Origin: Ochromonas danica
Taxonomy: Eukaryota > Sar > Chrysophyceae > Chromulinales > Chromulinaceae
Assembly: GCA_015146655.1 (NCBI GenBank)
Contig: VKHL01000022.1
Span: 150,325 to 214,324, forward strand
Length of the DNA: 64,000 bases
Direction of reading: 5' to 3'
Of the stretch, positions 60,066-64,000 are shown one piece after another. A model generated the notes under the pieces. That model saw only the letters and a list, made by a program, of their open reading frames with translations. It was not told the DNA's origin and did not search any database. A program made the translations under genes and the position numbers. Within the stretch, counting starts at the first letter, position 1. Every line of letters starts with the position of its first letter.

Positions 60066-60499
60066 TCTCAGAGCTCTTCTGCTTGAGTTAATGGATACAG
60101 TTTCCAGTCTTTACATTGAAGAGCTTAATTTTAGTCTCGTTGGTTCTGTTAGTACATAATCATAGCCATTGCCAACCAGTAGATAGAGTTATAGAAAGGT
60201 ACGGTATAAAAATCACCTTATAACTCTTCCAGTAACAACTAAACAAACTATATATAATTCAATAAAAAGGTATGATGGATCCTGAAGAGTCGCCTAGATT
60301 TTATTCTAGAGACTAGTCTGTAACTTAACGGTGAAGTGTGGCGAACGTATCACTAGACTTGTTCCTCGATAGGGATGTGTCTATCAAGGTGATAGGTGAT
60401 AGACAGAAGCAAACATTTCAGAGAAGTACCGGTACAGTCTGTAGTATATAGCTGGGCTGTAACAATCCAAGAAATCAGAAATGGAGAAAAAGTTATGAT
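60066..60499. other. Intergenic region with weak hairpin
   Basis: Between UBA4 and the first tRNA. A short imperfect hairpin at about 60366-60391 (CCTCGATAG / CTATCAAGG around GGATGTGT) shares its tip with the hairpin at 42091-42141. Nothing else recognised. Confidence 0.6.
60487..60491 (-). terminator. Pol III T-run terminator of tRNA-Lys copy 1
   Basis: TTTTT on the minus strand, eight bases after the discriminator; the same ATCATAACTTTTTCTCCA trailer follows all three copies. Confidence 0.85.
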
Positions 60500-60572
60500 C
60501 ACCGACCGGGGGGCTCGAACCCCCGACCACAAGGTTAAGAGCCTTGCGCTCTACCGACTGAGCTAGGACGGC
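60500..60572 (-). tRNA. tRNA-Lys(CTT), copy 1
   Basis: A 73-base intronless cloverleaf: GCCGTCC acceptor arm, D arm GCTC...GAGC, anticodon arm CAAGG-CTCTTAA-CCTTG (anticodon CTT), T arm GGGGG-TTCGAGC-CCCCC, discriminator G. A and B boxes are canonical. The acceptor arm has a U-U mismatch at pair 5-68 and G-U at 1-72. Confidence 0.95.
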
Positions 60573-60718
60573 TTGTTGTTTGATCTGAAAACTGAAGTCT
60601 ATTTAAAAAGCACAGAAATTAGAGAAACTGCCTGAGTGAAGAAAGTCCTGGAAGTGCTTCATATCTTGACAGAATTGTTGGATACATTCTGCTCAAAGGA
60701 GTTAATCCCAGGAATAAA

Positions 60719-62170
60719 ATGGTGATGTGGACGTTCGCAACTTTGTTCATTGCTACTCTCCACCTCTTCTCTTGTCATCAAACAGAGGAGAATAGAAACA
60801 GAAATTGTCACCATCCTTGGCCCTCTTTGGATCTCATATTACCAATCAACACTAAGCCCACAAAAAAAGTGGAAAAAGAAAACGAATACCGAAGAATATT
60901 CCTTCGTTCCTTGCTATTGTTCTGGCCTTTGAAGACATCTAATACGAGCTTGTTGCTCCTCATGGACTCTGAAGATAGTTCGACACCAAAATTCCAAGAT
61001 GTCTTAAATTATGTGCATGAGCATGTGAAACCTCATGTCCCAGGAGGTGTGAGACATGTATTAAATGATCCTATTGAAGCAGATATGCATCTTGGGCATG
61101 ATCGTCAGCAAAGAATCATGTTCTATGCTGATCAGTGGTCTCATGCCGAGTATGTGGGGTTTGTGGATACGGATTGCTTCTTTGTGACATATGTGGATAG
61201 AGGAGATATCTTTGAAGGGAACAAGCCTGTGGTGAATGGTCGAAGTGGGAATTATTGGTCTAAAGAGAATGCCTGGGGTTACAAATGGTGGGCAGAAGTT
61301 CCGAAAACAACTTACAAACTTCTTGGAATGCTCGAGCCAATGCGCTGCATGTCCTACTTCCCTGTGGTGATTAAGACAGTCCATATAAAGGAAATGCGTG
61401 AGTATGTCGAGAAATTGCATGGTAAACCATTTGATGAGGTCTTTCGCACATTGTATGATAGTCCATATTCGCAGTTCAATATTATGTGCACGTATCTGTT
61501 CACTAAGCATCAAGAAGATTATACATGGTATATTCATGATGTCACTCCTGGGTGGGACTATGTGAATCCTATTCCAATGCCCGGCCAGGTGGCTAATGGA
61601 AGCATATTTACCCCAGCCATGCACTATCCCAAGCCGCGGATTGCTGTGCATGCGAATTATCGTACCGATCATGAACTACGTCTAGCTGGACCAGCAGAAG
61701 AAAAGAATGTGGAGTTGCTTTTTCGTGTGGGAGTATGTCTTGGTCCTCCTTTTCCCAAGAACTACTCCTTCTGTAGATTTTATGACAGTCACGTCAAACG
61801 CAGTTCTTTTATTTACCCTGAGATGTATCGCTTTGAGGGGGTCGATTGGACTAAGATTTATCCCAAGCATCTGTTGCAGCAAGCCATGCAAGATCGTTTG
61901 AAAAGGATTGAGCATTGCAATGTCAACTATGTCGACCATGAGTACATCTATGATGATCTGGGAAAGCTGATGAATGAAAGTACCCCAATTCATGGTGAGC
62001 TCTATTCTTTTGGCAGAACCATCTATCTAGGTTCGAACGATGGAAAATTGCAGCTTGTTCCCAACTATGATACGTTCGTCAACATGGGTATGGTGGGCAA
62101 GCCAGTGCATATTATCGACGACTTCACACTATCGGCTTACTATTATGGTGACGTCCTGCCTTCTCAATGA
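60719..62170 (+). CDS. GT-A-like glycosyltransferase with N-terminal signal segment
   Basis: Single exon, 483 residues, ATG 60719. A hydrophobic start (WTFATLFIATLHLFSC) suggests secretory-pathway entry. HAEYVGFVDTDCFFVTYVD contains a DTD in the position of the metal/nucleotide-binding DxD of GT-A glycosyltransferases. GKPVVNGRSGNYW, MRCMSYFPVVI and PYSQFNIMCTYLF follow, resembling uncharacterised nucleotide-sugar transferase-like proteins of protists. No family is assigned with confidence. It lies between tRNA-Lys copies 1 and 2, which are on the opposite strand; its start is 147 bases from tRNA copy 1. Confidence 0.65.
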   Translation: MVMWTFATLFIATLHLFSCHQTEENRNRNCHHPWPSLDLILPINTKPTKKVEKENEYRRIFLRSLLLFWPLKTSNTSLLLLMDSEDSSTPKFQDVLNYVHEHVKPHVPGGVRHVLNDPIEADMHLGHDRQQRIMFYADQWSHAEYVGFVDTDCFFVTYVDRGDIFEGNKPVVNGRSGNYWSKENAWGYKWWAEVPKTTYKLLGMLEPMRCMSYFPVVIKTVHIKEMREYVEKLHGKPFDEVFRTLYDSPYSQFNIMCTYLFTKHQEDYTWYIHDVTPGWDYVNPIPMPGQVANGSIFTPAMHYPKPRIAVHANYRTDHELRLAGPAEEKNVELLFRVGVCLGPPFPKNYSFCRFYDSHVKRSSFIYPEMYRFEGVDWTKIYPKHLLQQAMQDRLKRIEHCNVNYVDHEYIYDDLGKLMNESTPIHGELYSFGRTIYLGSNDGKLQLVPNYDTFVNMGMVGKPVHIIDDFTLSAYYYGDVLPSQ

Positions 62171-62620
62171 TGAAATTTAATGCCTTCTGTTGTATCTAAT
62201 TGTTTATTGTTTATCGCTATAGTTTCAATATTTGCCATCTTCTGATTCTCATCTTGTCACTCAGATGATAACTTAATACAAACAATCGTAATCAATAATG
62301 AAAAACATATATTCGAGGAAATATGAGATTATTTTTTCGGTCTGGATGACTGAAAGCAAAGTTATTATCAACTTGGAGATGAGAAAGCGAACTGAATAAT
62401 CTCTCACTACCATATGGTAGGTAGATGGTATTGTAATAGATAACCATAAGCCATACCACTGTGTGGTATGTGTTAGACTGTACCTGTCTTTCTGACTAGT
62501 CTACTTGCTCACTAATATGTACCCATATGTACACTATGAATAGGCAGCCCTTTACTGTATTAAGCTATCATAAAGGAAGAGAAAAAATTGCATCCAATGA
62601 ATTGGAGAAAAAGTTATGAT
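62171..62620. other. Intergenic region downstream of the glycosyltransferase-like gene
   Basis: AT-rich; contains a GAGAAAGCGAACTGAATAATCT stretch (about 62389-62410), diverged copies of which recur left of tRNA copy 3. This indicates the tRNA flanks were duplicated together with the tRNA. Confidence 0.6.
62607..62612 (-). terminator. Pol III T-run terminator of tRNA-Lys copy 2
   Basis: A T run on the minus strand in the same trailer as the other copies. Confidence 0.8.
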
Positions 62621-62693
62621 CACCGACCGGGGGGCTCGAACCCCCGACCACAAGGTTAAGAGCCTTGCGCTCTACCGACTGAGCTAGGACGGC
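62621..62693 (-). tRNA. tRNA-Lys(CTT), copy 2
   Basis: Identical in all 73 bases to copy 1, with the same trailer and T run (62607-62612). Its right flank (GCTTGTTGTCTGATTTGAAAA) is nearly that of copy 1, so this 5' leader was duplicated too. Confidence 0.95.
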
Positions 62694-63038
62694 TTGTTGT
62701 CTGATTTGAAAATGAGGCCTATTGAACAAGTGTAGATGTTCATGATGATGATTTCTTGTCCCATTGCGAAGTCCTCTTAGGAAACGTGCAAAACTATTTC
62801 CTGATCTTCACTGGGATTTCCTTATCTCTAACAACAATTTTTTCGCTTATAGCATATCTAATCGATTCATCAAGATACGCTTCGTTGAAATATGAGAAAT
62901 GCTTTTACTGAAAGTAAAATGTAAGCGAAGCGATTTTAACATGGAGAAAAGAAAGCGAGTAGAATAATCTGTCTGTCTATATCCTACGCAGTGCACCAGC
63001 AATTTCGCAGTCTCCATCGATGGAGAAAAAGTTATGAT
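62694..63038. other. Spacer between tRNA-Lys copies 2 and 3
   Basis: The 345 bases contain the promoter side of copy 2 and the 3' flank of copy 3, with AAAGCGAGTAGAATAATCTGT matching the left flank of copy 2. No gene seen. Confidence 0.6.
63026..63030 (-). terminator. Pol III T-run terminator of tRNA-Lys copy 3
   Basis: TTTTT on the minus strand following the discriminator by eight bases. Confidence 0.85.
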
Positions 63039-63111
63039 CACCGACCGGGGGGCTCGAACCCCCGACCACAAGGTTAAGAGCCTTGCGCTCTACCGACTGA
63101 GCTAGGACGGC
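63039..63111 (-). tRNA. tRNA-Lys(CTT), copy 3
   Basis: Identical in all 73 bases to copies 1 and 2, with the same 18-base trailer including TTTTT (63026-63030). The 5' flank differs from the other two immediately after CTT. The transcription start is head-to-head with the carrier gene. Confidence 0.95.
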
Positions 63112-63213
63112 TTAGTGTGTGAGGCAGGTAAAGCATAGAATATGTTGCCTGCGTAGGTGGGACCAATGTCTGCTGTGAGATGGTGTGGTGTCATTGGGGA
63201 AAGAATCAGAACA

Positions 63214-63827
63214 ATGAGTGATCATCAAGAACAATCCTCACCTAGTCTTCCTAGTGCCCACAATGTTTCCTTTCCTAAGGCTCTCTTTGGTGGTGCAATG
63301 GCAGGCTTAGTCACTGATATCTCTCTCTATCCATTAGACACCTTAAAGACTCGTCTCCAGGTGAGATTGGCATACTGACTCATCCACCCTACCTCCTTGG
63401 TATTAACTTATGATGGATGACGTAGTCCTCAGAAGGTTTTGTCAAGTCTGGTGGGTTTCGTGGTATCTATAGAGGTCTCACAGTAGCTGCTGTGGGGTCT
63501 GCCCCAGGGGCTGCCCTCTTCTTCTCTTCTTATGAGACCTGCAAGACACTCTTACCACAGTTAACTTCACCTACCACACCTACTCCTATTATTCATATGG
63601 GTGCAGCCTGTGTAGGTGAAATCATTGCTTGTCTTATACGTGTACCAACTGAAGTGGTGAAACAACGATATCAAGCAAATCTATTAGGAACACGTTCTTT
63701 AAAGGAGAGTTTACAAGGTATTTATAAGTTAGAAGGATTGAAAGGATTCTATCATGGTTATGGAATTACTTTATTAAGAGAAATTCCCTTTTCTTTCATT
63801 CAATTTCCTTTATATGAAGCAATGAAG
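63214..63827 (+). CDS. SAMC: Mitochondrial carrier, S-adenosylmethionine carrier-like, 3' partial
   Basis: Exons 63214-63360 and 63426-63827, phase 0; 183 residues are visible before a TG-filled intron that runs off the right edge. An in-frame ATG at 63166 could extend the N-terminus by 16 residues. Repeat 1 has the carrier signature SLYPLDTLKTRLQ followed by SSEGFVKSGGFRGIYRGL. Repeat 2 has RVPTEVVKQRYQAN, and its end GFYHGYGITLLREIPFSFIQFPLYEAMK. The RVPTEVVKQR variant together with QSSEGF...GGFRGIY is typical of the SLC25A26/PET8 SAM carrier, which exchanges cytosolic SAM for S-adenosylhomocysteine across the inner mitochondrial membrane (or plastid envelope). About one third, the third repeat, is missing to the right. 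Confidence 0.88.
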
Positions 63828-63881
63828 GTATGTAGTCTATCATCTGTTAAGTATTGTAACTATTTCCCTTGGGGTTGTTAA

Positions 63882-63885
63882 GGTT

Positions 63886-63917
<32 letters not shown>

Positions 63918-63918
63918 T

Positions 63919-64000
<82 letters not shown>
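63882..64000 (+). repeat. (TG)n microsatellite in carrier intron, cut by window edge
   Basis: TG tract with a few TTTG/TATG interruptions, starting about 50 bases after the donor at 63828. Its end is not seen. Confidence 0.95.

Overview
The window is eukaryotic nuclear DNA. It has dense protein genes on both strands, short GT-AG introns that often fall between in-frame exons, long dinucleotide tracts inside introns, Pol III tRNA genes with T-run terminators, and proteins of eukaryotic cell biology (ciliary CFAP57, an OSCA/TMEM63-type channel, a CCZ1-like Longin protein, HRQ1, UBA4/MOCS3, a mitochondrial carrier). I infer a flagellated stramenopile (heterokont). The reasons are a small SANT-like family at 28674-30317 that I associate with diatoms and relatives, a Crinkler-type NTPase-nuclease gene, and a riboflavin synthase whose N-terminus could be a complex-plastid presequence. 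No rRNA or organellar marker confirms this. Gene models below were assembled by hand from open frames plus GT/AG boundaries with matching phase; splice positions are predictions.

Layout. 1-5.5 kb: 3' part of a CFAP57-like ciliary gene. 6.5-10.6 kb (minus): one predicted gene joining a PX domain to a degenerate poly(A)-polymerase-like domain. 11.5-13.7 kb: a small membrane protein and a secreted GH18 protein. 13.8-17.3 kb (minus): large unrecognised protein. 17.6-23.7 kb: nine-exon zinc-finger/LamG-like protein. 23.8-28.3 kb (minus): intronless IQ-motif protein. 28.7-30.3 kb: SANT-like family. 31.3-35.5 kb: OSCA/TMEM63/CSC1-like channel. 36.0-38.5 kb (minus): CCZ1-like protein. 38.3-42.2 kb: a tandem segmental duplication (offset 1796 bp) carrying two paralogous genes and a truncated copy of the CCZ1-like 5' end. 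42.6-48.2 kb (minus): HRQ1-type helicase. 48.2-49.2 kb: intergenic DNA with two large inverted repeats. 49.2-51.4 kb (minus): HhH-type protein and a DUF1295 membrane enzyme. 51.5-53.4 kb: Crinkler-type gene. 54.1-56.4 kb (minus): O-fucosyltransferase-like protein. 56.4-57.6 kb: riboflavin synthase. 57.9-58.4 kb (minus): small RGG protein. 58.5-60.1 kb: UBA4/MOCS3. 60.5-63.1 kb: three identical tRNA-Lys(CTT) genes (minus) around a glycosyltransferase-like gene. 63.2 kb to the edge: mitochondrial SAM-carrier-like gene.

There is no operon logic. Several gene pairs are divergent with very short spacers (22-174 bp), which implies shared bidirectional promoters. The most unusual items are the PX/inactive nucleotidyltransferase fusion, the Crinkler-type gene beside a hairpin-rich intergenic region, the LamG-like domain split by a large insertion, the tandem duplication, the near-perfect 112-bp palindrome, and an over-represented 10-bp palindrome (TTCCATGGAA) concentrated between 39.9 and 59.5 kb.
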